Shown here: positions 29,458 through 36,740 of the stretch, piece after piece
Layout: each line of letters opens with the position of its first letter
How positions within the stretch are numbered: the first letter of the stretch is position 1
NCBI RefSeq assembly: GCF_012584515.1
Contig: NZ_CP051461.1
Location: 1,793,501 to 1,857,500 of the forward strand
Origin: Polaromonas vacuolata
Lineage (GTDB): Bacteria; Pseudomonadota; Gammaproteobacteria; Burkholderiales; Burkholderiaceae_C
Length of the DNA: 64,000 nucleotides
Reading direction: 5' to 3'
The notes under the pieces: model-generated
The model's input: only the letters and a program-made list of their open reading frames with translations
Database searches by the model: none
Told to the model about the DNA's origin: nothing
Position numbers and translations under genes: made by a program

Positions 29458-30429
29458 TTATTTAAACCGTGCTGCGTTGAGTTTTCTAACCCTAGATGCG
29501 TTGAGCGGGACCGGTTTTGTGTTGGGTAATTGCACTTTTTCATTCTTATTTATTTGTTCTTTTAATTCAGCACGCAGTTGCTCAACTTTCTTGTCAAGTT
29601 CAGTATTAATGAGCAGTACAGCGTGAGACTGCTTTTGAACCTCGTCGAATTTTTGGCGTTGCAACTCTGATTGAACGCTTGAATCGCTACGTGTTTGCGC
29701 TAGCTCTTTTTGCAGCCTTGCGCCTGCCAAGCGTTCTCGGTCTATATCTAACAGGACTCGGCGCATGTCTGCTGCGCTGTTTTCTTGGGCTACCATGCTG
29801 GCTCGGCGCTGCTGTTCTAGCTCTGCCTGCCAACTTTGTTGATTGAGTTTGTGTGACTCCTGCAACTCTCTGCGCTGTTCAATCCCTGCAGTAATCTGTG
29901 CTTGAAGGGCACTGGATTCGCCTTGAGTTCTGGCTAGCGCTGACTTTAAGTCGACTAGATTTTCTGCAAGCGACTGCAACTGGCTTTGCGCAGCATTCAA
30001 GCGCTTTTCTGTTATTGCCGCTAAATCTTCGGCTTGCGATGCCTTTGCTTGAGCTTGCAAGCTAGCCGCCGACGCATCATCTCGCAACTGTTGATAACCC
30101 CGCTCAGACACGCTTTGAGCCTGCTGCCAAAGCGCACCCACCATTTCCCCAGCGGCGTCTTGTAACGATTGCGGCAGGTCTGGATGCTCGATTCGAATAC
30201 GGCTTTTATCCCTGAGATTTTCCCAGAACCGATTTAAGGCTTCAGCTGGCGCACTCATGCTGCCTTTTTTGACAAGCTGATAGAGCTTATTTGCCGTGGG
30301 CGTTATGCCATATCGAAAAAACAAAAGCACGCAGACCTCGCGGTACAAGTCCTGAGTTTCGGGATGTTTAGACCTCAATCCATCAATTTCAGGCTGTAAA
30401 TGGTGATCTGAGATGGGTAACTGTTCCAT
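29458..30429 (-). CDS. KfrA-like DNA-binding coiled-coil protein
   Basis: 323 residues. The N-terminal part (about 20-130) fits the KfrA DNA-binding domain: YREVCVLLFFRYGITPTANKLYQLVKKGS followed by PAEALNRFWENLRDKSRIRI (features: helix-turn-helix-like, basic ends). Residues 130-310 form a long, Gln/Ala/Glu/Arg-rich coiled coil, and the C-terminus is basic (ASRVRKLNAARFK). KfrA of IncP plasmids is an autoregulated, DNA-binding, structural coiled-coil protein linked to stable plasmid maintenance. Here it is chromosomal and divergent from a tyrosine recombinase gene. A 21-bp palindrome at 30460-30480, 30 bp upstream of its start, is a candidate operator. Confidence 0.8.
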   Translation of the reverse strand: MEQLPISDHHLQPEIDGLRSKHPETQDLYREVCVLLFFRYGITPTANKLYQLVKKGSMSAPAEALNRFWENLRDKSRIRIEHPDLPQSLQDAAGEMVGALWQQAQSVSERGYQQLRDDASAASLQAQAKASQAEDLAAITEKRLNAAQSQLQSLAENLVDLKSALARTQGESSALQAQITAGIEQRRELQESHKLNQQSWQAELEQQRRASMVAQENSAADMRRVLLDIDRERLAGARLQKELAQTRSDSSVQSELQRQKFDEVQKQSHAVLLINTELDKKVEQLRAELKEQINKNEKVQLPNTKPVPLNASRVRKLNAARFK

Positions 30430-30459
30430 AAAGAGGTTTCTTTTGTCTAAAATTTAATA

Positions 30460-30493
30460 ATACAACATATTATGTTGTATTTCATAATATGTT
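30460..30493. promoter_or_regulatory. Palindromic operator candidate between kfrA-like and recombinase genes
   Basis: Perfect inverted repeat: ATACAACATA (30460-30469), centre T, TATGTTGTAT (30471-30480). A second partial copy, CATAATATGTT, follows at 30483-30493. It lies in the 91-bp gap between the divergent starts, so a bound protein could control both genes. KfrA proteins bind inverted repeats at their own promoter, so KfrA is the likely ligand, but this is inference. Confidence 0.65.
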
Positions 30494-30520
30494 AGTTAAT
30501 CTTTGGACATAATCAATCTA

Positions 30521-31735
30521 ATGTCCAAAGATTTAACTAATCACTCCTTATCTGTTCTCCAATCTGCCAATCTCATCGTGCCCTTGGATAAATTACTGAT
30601 ACCGGTCTCAATAGACGGAAGTTTGGGTAGAAATCGGGCCACGCTGCGCTCTCAATTGACGGCAAATGATGACCGTTCAGCCGTTCTTGCTTGGTTGGCT
30701 CGTTACGCTGATTCACCGGCCACGCTAGCGAGTTACCGAAAAGAGTCAGAACGTCTGATGTTGTGGTCTACGCTTCAAAGAGGCTTAGCGCTCTCAGACC
30801 TCACCCACGAAGATCTGTTGCTATATCAACGCTTTCTTACCGACCCACAGCCGGCCGAGCGCTGGGTTATGGCGGCTGGACAAAAACAGGGCAGGGCATC
30901 TTCATCATGGCGGCCATTTGCAGGGCCGCTCGGGCCATCAAGTCAACGCCAAGCTTTGTCCATCCTCAATGCGATGTTTTCTTGGCTGGTAGAAGCCGGT
31001 TACTTGGCGGGTAATCCATTGGCTTTAAGCCGGCGCAAACGCAAGTTGAATTCGCCTAGGGTTATCCGCTTTTTGCCTATGGAGTACTGGGAAGTGGTTA
31101 AAAACAGCATCGAGTCGATGCCAAGAAACAGCTTGCGCGAGCAGCACCAAGCGGCGCGTTGTCGTTGGCTATTTTCTTTGCTTTATATTGGCGGTTTACG
31201 CGTCTCTGAGGTCTGCGATGCGACTATGGGCTCTTTGTTTAGCCGTCGCGGTATGGATTTACAAGAGCGCTGGTGGCTAGAGGTCACCGGTAAAGGGGAT
31301 AAGACACGGCTTGTTCCCGCCACTAGCGAGCTAATGGCTGAACTTGCTCGTTACCGCCAAGCTAATGGACTGAGTGCGAGACCAACGGCGGGCGATGATT
31401 CGCCGCTGCTAAGGCCATTGATTGACACGGGCAAAGGCATGGCTCGCAGCGCGATTCACGAGATAGTCAAAGCGGTGTTCAGGCAAAGCGCCGCCGATTT
31501 ACGTTTGCGCGGTCCAGACTTTGAAGCGGCTGCCGCACATTTAGAGCAGGCTTCTACTCATTGGATGCGCCATACCGCTGGCAGCCATTTAAGTGACAAA
31601 GCCGACCTCAAAGTGGTGCGCGACAATCTGGGCCACGCCAACATCAGCACCACCAGCATCTACCTGCATTCAGAGGACGATGCTAGGCATGACGCTACCT
31701 CTGCTGTGCACAGTGTGGGATGGACACGCGCTTAA
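30521..31735 (+). CDS. Tyrosine recombinase / phage-type integrase
   Basis: 404-residue site-specific recombinase. The N-terminal SAM-like core-binding domain (about 50-165) is followed by the catalytic domain with the full set of residues: Arg227 (GGLRVSEV), Lys261 (GKGDKTR), His347-x2-Arg350 (HWMRHTAGSH), His372 (LGHANISTT) and the nucleophile Tyr381 (SIYLH). ATG 30521 is preferred over TTG 30503. The residues 120-140 insert (Gly/Ser/Pro-rich) is unusual. No flanking attachment sites or phage genes are evident. A direct repeat CTTAAGCAAT occurs at 31731-31740 and 31744-31753, spanning the stop codon. It is paired with a KfrA-like gene rather than an excisionase. Confidence 0.9.
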   Translation: MSKDLTNHSLSVLQSANLIVPLDKLLIPVSIDGSLGRNRATLRSQLTANDDRSAVLAWLARYADSPATLASYRKESERLMLWSTLQRGLALSDLTHEDLLLYQRFLTDPQPAERWVMAAGQKQGRASSSWRPFAGPLGPSSQRQALSILNAMFSWLVEAGYLAGNPLALSRRKRKLNSPRVIRFLPMEYWEVVKNSIESMPRNSLREQHQAARCRWLFSLLYIGGLRVSEVCDATMGSLFSRRGMDLQERWWLEVTGKGDKTRLVPATSELMAELARYRQANGLSARPTAGDDSPLLRPLIDTGKGMARSAIHEIVKAVFRQSAADLRLRGPDFEAAAAHLEQASTHWMRHTAGSHLSDKADLKVVRDNLGHANISTTSIYLHSEDDARHDATSAVHSVGWTRA

Positions 31736-31762
31736 GCAATCTACTTAAGCAATGCGCTTGAG

Positions 31763-32632
31763 CTAGGTTTTTGCCAGCATTTCTCGGATTAACCAACTAC
31801 CGGCGCGTCCTAGTTTTTGTTGCCGACACCAGACCGCATCTATAGGTACGCGCTGAGGCCAGCCGCGTGCGTCTATCTCATGCAAGCTTGTAGACGCAAA
31901 CCTAGCCACCATCCAACGCGGAATCGCCGCCCAGCCAAAACCTTGCAAGGCCATTTCCATCAACATCATGTAGCTAGGCGCTGACCAAGCGCGGTGCAGA
32001 GAAGGCAGGGAGCTGATCATGCTGTCTCTATCGGTTTGCAGCCGTAATTCACGGTAGTTACCCAACATCTCATGGGTTACTGCTTTGACGCTCACTAATT
32101 CATGAGTTTTCGCAACAAAAAGCGCTATTTCAGATTCGTCTGCGATTCTTGACCAGCCGATGTCGGGTGGATAGGCGTTTTGAGCCGAAACCACGCCAAT
32201 CTGTGCACGCCCTGTCTGCACAAGCGATACCAGGTCGCCATTCTCGGCAATCAGGCATTCAAATTTAATATCCGGAAATGCTTTTTCAAAAGCGATCAAG
32301 ACTTCGCCAAAGCGGTTGGACTGGTAACTGTCTGTCCAGACCACACTGAGTCTGGCTTCCAGACCCGCACCAAGCTCGGCTGCTGCGCGCTCCATCAGAT
32401 CGCTAGCCGCGAGAATGCCTTGGGCTTTTTCCAACATTAATTGGCCATGGACGGTGAGGGTGGGTTTGCGGCTACGCCGGTCAAACAAACTCAGACCCAG
32501 ATCAATTTCAAGATTTGCAATTGCACTGCTAATGCTGGATTGGCTTTTACCTAGTTTGCGAGCGGCAGCAGAAAACGAGCCCAAAGCAGCAGCTTCAGAG
32601 AAGGCTGTCAAAGCTTCTGGTGAATAAAGCAC
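31763..32632 (-). CDS. LysR-family transcriptional regulator
   Basis: 289 residues with the LysR winged helix-turn-helix at the N-terminus (TAFSEAAALGSFSAAARKLG, then KSQSSISSAIANLE) and a periplasmic-binding-like effector domain (about 90-289). It is divergent from a PACE efflux gene, with 50 bp between the annotated starts. Divergent LysR-PACE pairs are known (AceR-AceI of Acinetobacter), so it probably controls that pump. The inducer is unknown. Confidence 0.9.
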   Translation of the reverse strand: MLYSPEALTAFSEAAALGSFSAAARKLGKSQSSISSAIANLEIDLGLSLFDRRSRKPTLTVHGQLMLEKAQGILAASDLMERAAAELGAGLEARLSVVWTDSYQSNRFGEVLIAFEKAFPDIKFECLIAENGDLVSLVQTGRAQIGVVSAQNAYPPDIGWSRIADESEIALFVAKTHELVSVKAVTHEMLGNYRELRLQTDRDSMISSLPSLHRAWSAPSYMMLMEMALQGFGWAAIPRWMVARFASTSLHEIDARGWPQRVPIDAVWCRQQKLGRAGSWLIREMLAKT

Positions 32633-32682
32633 AGGTAAACCCTTTAACTATCGATTTTTTAGATGGTTATTGATTTTAACTA
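32633..32682. promoter_or_regulatory. Divergent control region lysR/PACE pump
   Basis: The 50-bp gap contains two related words, TAACTATCGATTTT and GGTTATTGATTTTAACTA, repeating TAACTA and AT(C/T)GATTTT about 20 bp apart. This is a plausible LysR binding region. The short gap suggests that the pump may really start at the GTG at 32737, leaving 104 bp for two promoters. Confidence 0.35.
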
Positions 32683-33171
32683 ATGAAAAAATGCGATAAA
32701 AATGCATTTGTTATTAAATTTATTGAAAGCTCAATTGTGATTCTTCAGAAGTCAGTCAAAGAGCGCTTTTTTCAGGCTCTGGGTTTTGAAGCATTGGCCC
32801 TTGCTATCTGCGCTCCATTAGGCGCTTGGTTACTTGATTACTCACTTGCCCATATGGGCTTACTCACGTTAATGGTGTCCTTGGTTGCGATGTTTTGGAA
32901 TATGGTTTTCAACGCCTTGTTTGATAAATCGCAGCAAAAACTAGGTTTTAAGCGCACAATAGGCGCACGCGTTGTTCACGCGATGTTGTTCGAAGCTGGT
33001 TTAGTCGCTATGGTTGTGCCACTTGCTGCTTGGTGGCTGAACATTAGTTTTTGGGAAGCTTTCATTCTGGACATTGCAATAGTCTTGTTTTTCTTGCCGT
33101 ACACCTTTTGCTTTAATTGGGTTTACGACTTTGTCCGTGCTAAAACTATGGTGAACCGTGTAGCTGTGTAG
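32683..33171 (+). CDS. PACE family efflux transporter
   Basis: Four-helix inner-membrane protein of the proteobacterial antimicrobial compound efflux family (chlorhexidine, biocides or short-chain diamines in characterised members). The 162-residue frame holds the duplicated two-helix unit: KERFFQALGFEALALAICAP, FWNMVFNALFD, then GARVVHAMLFEAGLVAMVVP and FCFNWVYDFVR. Each repeat has the diagnostic R...E pattern. ATG 32683 gives a 25-30 residue N-terminal extension; GTG 32737 would give the usual short N-terminus. The gene ends inside an 8-bp tandem repeat: the last codons GTA GCT GTG TAG are repeat units. Confidence 0.88.
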   Translation: MKKCDKNAFVIKFIESSIVILQKSVKERFFQALGFEALALAICAPLGAWLLDYSLAHMGLLTLMVSLVAMFWNMVFNALFDKSQQKLGFKRTIGARVVHAMLFEAGLVAMVVPLAAWWLNISFWEAFILDIAIVLFFLPYTFCFNWVYDFVRAKTMVNRVAV

Positions 33172-33333
33172 CTGTGTAGCTGTGTAGCTGTGTAGCTGTG
33201 TAGCTGTGTAGCTGTGTAGCTGTGTAGCTGTGTAGCTGTGTAGCTTTGTGGCTGTATAGCTGTATAGCTGTATAGCTTTGTGGCTGCGTTGCTGTGTAGC
33301 TGTATAGCTTTGTGGCTGCGTTGCTGCGTTGCT
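33158..33333. repeat. Tandem array of 22 eight-base units
   Basis: Eleven uninterrupted copies of GTGTAGCT (33158-33245) are followed by eleven degenerate units up to 33333: TTGTGGCT, GTATAGCT x3, TTGTGGCT, GCGTTGCT, GTGTAGCT, GTATAGCT, TTGTGGCT, GCGTTGCT x2. The array begins inside the last codons of the PACE gene. The unit contains TAG and, as 8 is not a multiple of 3, a stop appears in every frame of the perfect part, so copy-number change would not extend the protein. It is a likely variable-number locus. Confidence 0.95.
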
Positions 33334-33526
33334 GAAATTTGAATATGTTGGTTAGATGTTTTGTTTATTTCGTCAAATGCTTTTGCCAGAAAAATAATGA
33401 TCATATTCAAACCTTGACGTTCACATCCAAACCTAAAGTGCCTTCAAATTTCTTAGCTAAATCAACTGAATATGCTCATAAGTTGATTCGAATACGAAAG
33501 CAGGCGGATAAGTCTTAGTTTTAAGT

Positions 33527-33571
33527 CCAACTCAAAGAGTGCTGAATTTCTCTTAAAGAGTTGGGTTTTTT
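33527..33571 (+). terminator. Probable terminator
   Basis: CCAACTC (33527-33533) pairs with GAGTTGG (33558-33564), with further pairing AAAGAG/CTCTT inside, and GTTTTTT follows. It could end the PACE transcript, though it lies about 350 bp beyond its stop. Confidence 0.6.
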
Positions 33572-33642
33572 ATCATTCTAAGGACTTTTATACCTGTTTG
33601 ACTTAACATAATATACATCGTGGAATGTTCTGAAATAAAGTG

Positions 33643-33692
33643 TTAAATCGACTCTAAAAACAGCGAATCCTGACCTCTTTGAGTCGATTTAA
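33643..33692. repeat. Perfect 12-bp inverted repeat
   Basis: TTAAATCGACTC (33643-33654) and GAGTCGATTTAA (33681-33692) are exact reverse complements, separated by 26 bp. It lies 28 bp beyond the ankyrin gene stop. It has no T tract, so it is not a typical terminator. Confidence 0.85.
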
Positions 33693-33720
33693 ACGGGAAA
33701 TTAAGTCTCAAAATGAATAC

Positions 33721-34410
33721 TCACCAGCTTCCAGCTGGTTTGACAAAATCTGTCTGCTTTTTTAGCGCGCTCAGCAAACTGATTGCGTCTGGACGCACAC
33801 CCGTTTGAGCAAACTGCAAAGCCGTCAACCCCTGCATGTTTTTAAGTGAGGCATCTGCACCTTGGTCGAGTAAAAGTTTGACCGACTCGATTGATCCGTA
33901 CCGACTGGCCATCATCAAGGGCGTGGTGCCGTTTGGCGAAGCTGCATCAATATACGCGTGGTTTTCGAGTAAAAAACTTATTACGTCTAAATGTCCCTTG
34001 CTCGCCGCGTAATGCAGTGCGGTCCAGCCGGTCTTATTAATGTCAGCATCTTTAGCAACCATAATGCGGACGAGTTTTAAGTCACCAGTAAGCGACGCAA
34101 TCATCAAAGCACTTTCGCCAGCGGAATTGAGTAAATTGAGCTTGATCTGAGCTGAGTTAATTAACACGGCAGCTACTTTTAACGACGGCTCGCGCAGCGC
34201 TATGACTATTGGCAATTGACCTAATGGGTCAGGTGTATTGGGATCAAAACCTAGTTGCAACAGATTTTCAATTCGTTGGACATCGTCATATTTGACTGCT
34301 TTGAAAAAATCTTCGTAAAACCCAGCATGTACAGAAAAAGAAATCAAAAATGCATATGAAACAATTGTCTTTACAATTATCTTCATGTGCTTTGTAAGAT
34401 TAATTTTCAT
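33721..34410 (-). CDS. Ankyrin-repeat protein with signal peptide
   Basis: 229 residues. A basic N-terminus and hydrophobic stretch (IIVKTIVSYAFLISFSVHAGF) look like a signal peptide with cleavage near VHA-G, so it is predicted periplasmic. Four to five ankyrin repeats follow, the clearest being TGWTALHYAASKGHLDVISFLL and NGTTPLMMASRYGSIESVKLLL (shown in part), giving a protein-binding scaffold with no enzyme motif. The ATG at 34410 overlaps the tatD stop (ATGA), so translation is coupled. In-frame ATG at codon 9 is an alternative start that leaves the signal intact. The partner is unknown. Confidence 0.87.
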   Translation of the reverse strand: MKINLTKHMKIIVKTIVSYAFLISFSVHAGFYEDFFKAVKYDDVQRIENLLQLGFDPNTPDPLGQLPIVIALREPSLKVAAVLINSAQIKLNLLNSAGESALMIASLTGDLKLVRIMVAKDADINKTGWTALHYAASKGHLDVISFLLENHAYIDAASPNGTTPLMMASRYGSIESVKLLLDQGADASLKNMQGLTALQFAQTGVRPDAISLLSALKKQTDFVKPAGSW

Positions 34411-35204
34411 GCCTTAACGCCCGTAAACAAGGTTTCGAAGTTATGGCTGGTGCTGTGCGCAATGCTTTCCACAGACTGTTGTTTTATCTCGGCGATGAGC
34501 TTGGCAACATAAGGCACGTAAGAGGGATTGTTAGTCTTACCGCGAAACGGCACAGGTGCTAGATAAGGACTGTCGGTCTCTATAAGCATTCTGTCCAGAG
34601 GAACAAATCGAGCTACTTCGCGCAGATCAGCAGCCGTTTTAAAGGTCAAAATACCAGAAAAGGAGATGTAAAACCCAAGATCAAGGGCCGCACGTGCAAC
34701 GGCTTGGCTCTCGGTAAAACAATGAAAAACACCACCTGCGCGATTCGCAGTGTCGGCGCCCTCGCCCTCCTCGCGCAAAATGGCTAGCGTGTCATCTGAA
34801 GCATTGCGCGTATGAATCACCAAGGGCTTGGCAACTTGTCGGGCGGCCCGAATGTGGACTCTAAAGCGCTCGCGTTGCCATTCCATGTCGGCAATGCTGC
34901 GCTCGCCAAGCCGAAAATAATCCAATCCTGTCTCACCAATAGCAACGACTTTGGCTAAGGCTGAGCGGCTGACTAAGTCGGCCACAGAGGGTTCTGTTAC
35001 GCCCTCGTTATCTGGGTGTACGCCTACGCTAGACCAAAAATTATCGTACTCAACCGCTAATGAATGCACGTCCTCGAACTCTTCTAAGGTCGTGCAAATG
35101 CACAGTGCACGCTCAACTTGGGCGTCACGCATCGCTTGACGTATTTGCGGCATTTGTGCCTTGAGTTCGGGATAGCTCAAATGGCAGTGGGAGTCGGTAA
35201 ACAT
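34407..35204 (-). CDS. tatD: TatD family metal-dependent DNase/hydrolase
   Basis: Two-metal TIM-barrel hydrolase; E. coli relatives act as 3'-5' exonucleases in DNA repair. The 265-residue product has all the family motifs: TDSHCHLSYPEL at the N-terminus, AIGETGLDYFR, LVIHTRNASDDTL, GVFHCFTES, and ETDSPYLAPVPFRGKTNNPSYV (shown in part). ATG 35204 is preceded by AGGA and starts MFTDSHCHL as in relatives. It forms an operon with pilZ upstream and the ankyrin gene downstream. In many genomes this gene follows holB; see the inversion finding. Confidence 0.95.
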   Translation of the reverse strand: MFTDSHCHLSYPELKAQMPQIRQAMRDAQVERALCICTTLEEFEDVHSLAVEYDNFWSSVGVHPDNEGVTEPSVADLVSRSALAKVVAIGETGLDYFRLGERSIADMEWQRERFRVHIRAARQVAKPLVIHTRNASDDTLAILREEGEGADTANRAGGVFHCFTESQAVARAALDLGFYISFSGILTFKTAADLREVARFVPLDRMLIETDSPYLAPVPFRGKTNNPSYVPYVAKLIAEIKQQSVESIAHSTSHNFETLFTGVKA

Positions 35205-35353
35205 GAAGTCCTGTTTGAAAAAGTTGAGGTATTTGTTGCTGTTAGCTTGTGCTGGCGGCGTGTGAGTCAAACACGGGGCGGAAAGCTAGATATAGACAGA
35301 CTGTTGAAAGTTAGCATTGTCCGCCCTACTTTCACGCTTCGCTTGGGCAGGAT

Positions 35354-35722
35354 TTATATGGTTTGAGTGGATCTGTCCGACGCCAAGTGGGCACCCAAAA
35401 TTTCTTCAATTCGTAGCTTTAGTAGGCGGGATTTTTCATCATCGGGAAAGCGCACGCCCACGCCTTGGGTTCTGTGGCCAGCCGCTTTTGCAGGTGTGAC
35501 CCAGGCGACCTTACCAGCAACCGGATAACGTTGGGTATCTTCGGGCAAAGTCAAAAGTACGTAGACGTCTGCGCCGAGCTGGTACTCACGTGTCGTTGGA
35601 ATGAAAACGCCACCTTCTTTAAACAGTGGAATATAAGCCGCATAAAGCGCTGCTTTTTCCTTAATCGCGAGTTGTACGACGCTGGGCCGGGCTGCTGAGG
35701 CGGGTACTGACGTTTGATTCAT
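35354..35722 (-). CDS. pilZ: PilZ domain protein (type IV pilus assembly PilZ)
   Basis: 122 residues, essentially a single PilZ domain. The order and content (LAIKEKAALYAAYIPLFKEGG, FIPTTREYQLGADVYVLLTLPED, GKVAWVTPAKAAGHRTQGVGVRF) match the small PilZ required for type IV pilus biogenesis. Proteins of this subgroup lack the RxxxR motif for c-di-GMP and none is seen here, so it probably does not bind c-di-GMP. It is first in a minus-strand pilZ-tatD-ank cluster; the gap to tatD is 149 bp. Confidence 0.9.
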   Translation of the reverse strand: MNQTSVPASAARPSVVQLAIKEKAALYAAYIPLFKEGGVFIPTTREYQLGADVYVLLTLPEDTQRYPVAGKVAWVTPAKAAGHRTQGVGVRFPDDEKSRLLKLRIEEILGAHLASDRSTQTI

Positions 35723-35807
35723 CCGGCCAGTTTAAAGGTTTGTCGACAACATCGCTTGGAAAAATCACTCTGTATGGGGGCGGGGTTTTTTGACATATGC
35801 TCAATCT

Positions 35808-36416
35808 ATGTACCTACCCCCTCAGTTCAAAGGTCAGGATGCGCAAGCCGCTCTTTTGATCCAGCAATACCCATTTGCCAGCTTAATTAGCTCGGACAAC
35901 GATGGTTTGCCGTTTGTGACGCATTTACCGCTGCATTTAGAGCTGCGTGACGACTCGTTTGTATTGCTCGGTCACGTCGCAAAGGCCAATCTGCATTGGC
36001 GACATCTGCAAGCTAGACCGCAAGCCGTCGTGACGTTTCTCGGCCCCCACGCGTATATGTCGCCCAAGGTATATCCGGACTTGGTGCATGTGCCAACTTG
36101 GAACTATTTGGCGGTGCACTGCAGCGTCAGTGCCAGTTTGATTCATGATGCGCCAGCCAAAGACGACTTGCTGAAAAAACTGATTGCGGACAACGAACCC
36201 GGCTTTGCAGCTCAATGGCAGGGTATGACGCAAGACTATGCTGAAAAAATGCTCTCTGGTATTGTTGCTTTTGAACTAAAAGTGACTGGCTTGCAATGCA
36301 AAATAAAGCTCAATCAACACAGACCTGAAGCTTTTGAGGCTATGCACGCTGTTTATGCCAAAGGCAGTGATGACGAACGTGCCTTGGCGCTGTGGATGGA
36401 TAAAGTGCGTCAATAA
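35808..36416 (+). CDS. PaiB-like FMN-binding protein
   Basis: 202 residues with the PaiB family pattern: MYLPPQFKGQDAQAALLIQQ, PFASLISSDNDGLPFVTHLP, GHVAKANLHWR, FLGPHAYMSPKVYPD, VPTWNYLAVHCSVS, and the end motif KIKLNQHRPEAFEAM (longer motifs split). PaiB of Bacillus was described as a transcriptional repressor of sporulation and protease genes; the split-barrel fold binds FMN. The role in proteobacteria is not established. ATG 35808 matches family N-termini; TTG 35790 is the upstream alternative. Confidence 0.9.
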   Translation: MYLPPQFKGQDAQAALLIQQYPFASLISSDNDGLPFVTHLPLHLELRDDSFVLLGHVAKANLHWRHLQARPQAVVTFLGPHAYMSPKVYPDLVHVPTWNYLAVHCSVSASLIHDAPAKDDLLKKLIADNEPGFAAQWQGMTQDYAEKMLSGIVAFELKVTGLQCKIKLNQHRPEAFEAMHAVYAKGSDDERALALWMDKVRQ

Positions 36417-36450
36417 AAATCATTTTTGATAGCTATTTTCTGGAGTTGCT

Positions 36451-36708
36451 ATGCGGTCGATTTTTTCGCTACTGGCTTTGTTAGTCACGCTGGCTTTAGT
36501 CTTTTTACTGGTTAAAAAACAATTGCTTATTGAACCTTTATCTCTGCCATTACCCACATCACCGCAATCTACGCCGGCTTTTAACCCTAGGCAGACGGCG
36601 TCTTCACCCACGAATACAAACCCACCTTCAGAGCTGCTACAGCAGCAGTACAAGCAAGCGATTGATGCTGCTATTCAGGTGAGGCCAATGCCTGCCGATT
36701 CTCCGTAA
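36451..36708 (+). CDS. Small single-pass membrane protein, unknown function
   Basis: 85 residues: an N-terminal hydrophobic helix (FSLLALLVTLALVFLLV) followed by KKQ, then a Pro/Ser/Thr-rich periplasmic linker and a short C-terminal helix (LLQQQYKQAIDAAIQ). GGAG at 36442-36445, 5 bp before the ATG, supports translation. It lies between the PaiB-like gene and the tadA fusion on the same strand. No known domain is recognised. A short palindrome-like TTTGATAGCTATTTT precedes the ribosome-binding site. Confidence 0.65.
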   Translation: MRSIFSLLALLVTLALVFLLVKKQLLIEPLSLPLPTSPQSTPAFNPRQTASSPTNTNPPSELLQQQYKQAIDAAIQVRPMPADSP

Positions 36709-36740
36709 ACCAAAGCTTCAAAGACCCAAGTCTGTGCCAC

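Larger units (their letters stand above)
33334..33720. other. Intergenic region downstream of the tandem repeat
   Basis: 387 bp without a convincing gene, between the convergent PACE and ankyrin genes. It contains a terminator-like hairpin (33527-33571) and a perfect 12-bp inverted repeat (33643-33692), each listed separately. A minus-strand open frame across the tandem repeat is a repeat artefact. Confidence 0.5.

Noticed and set aside
33123..33410. Minus-strand frame encoding a Ser/Tyr/Thr/Gln/His-repeat protein
   Set aside because: It is produced by the 8-bp tandem repeat, which cycles through reading frames to give an artificial repeated peptide; no ribosome-binding site or family similarity.
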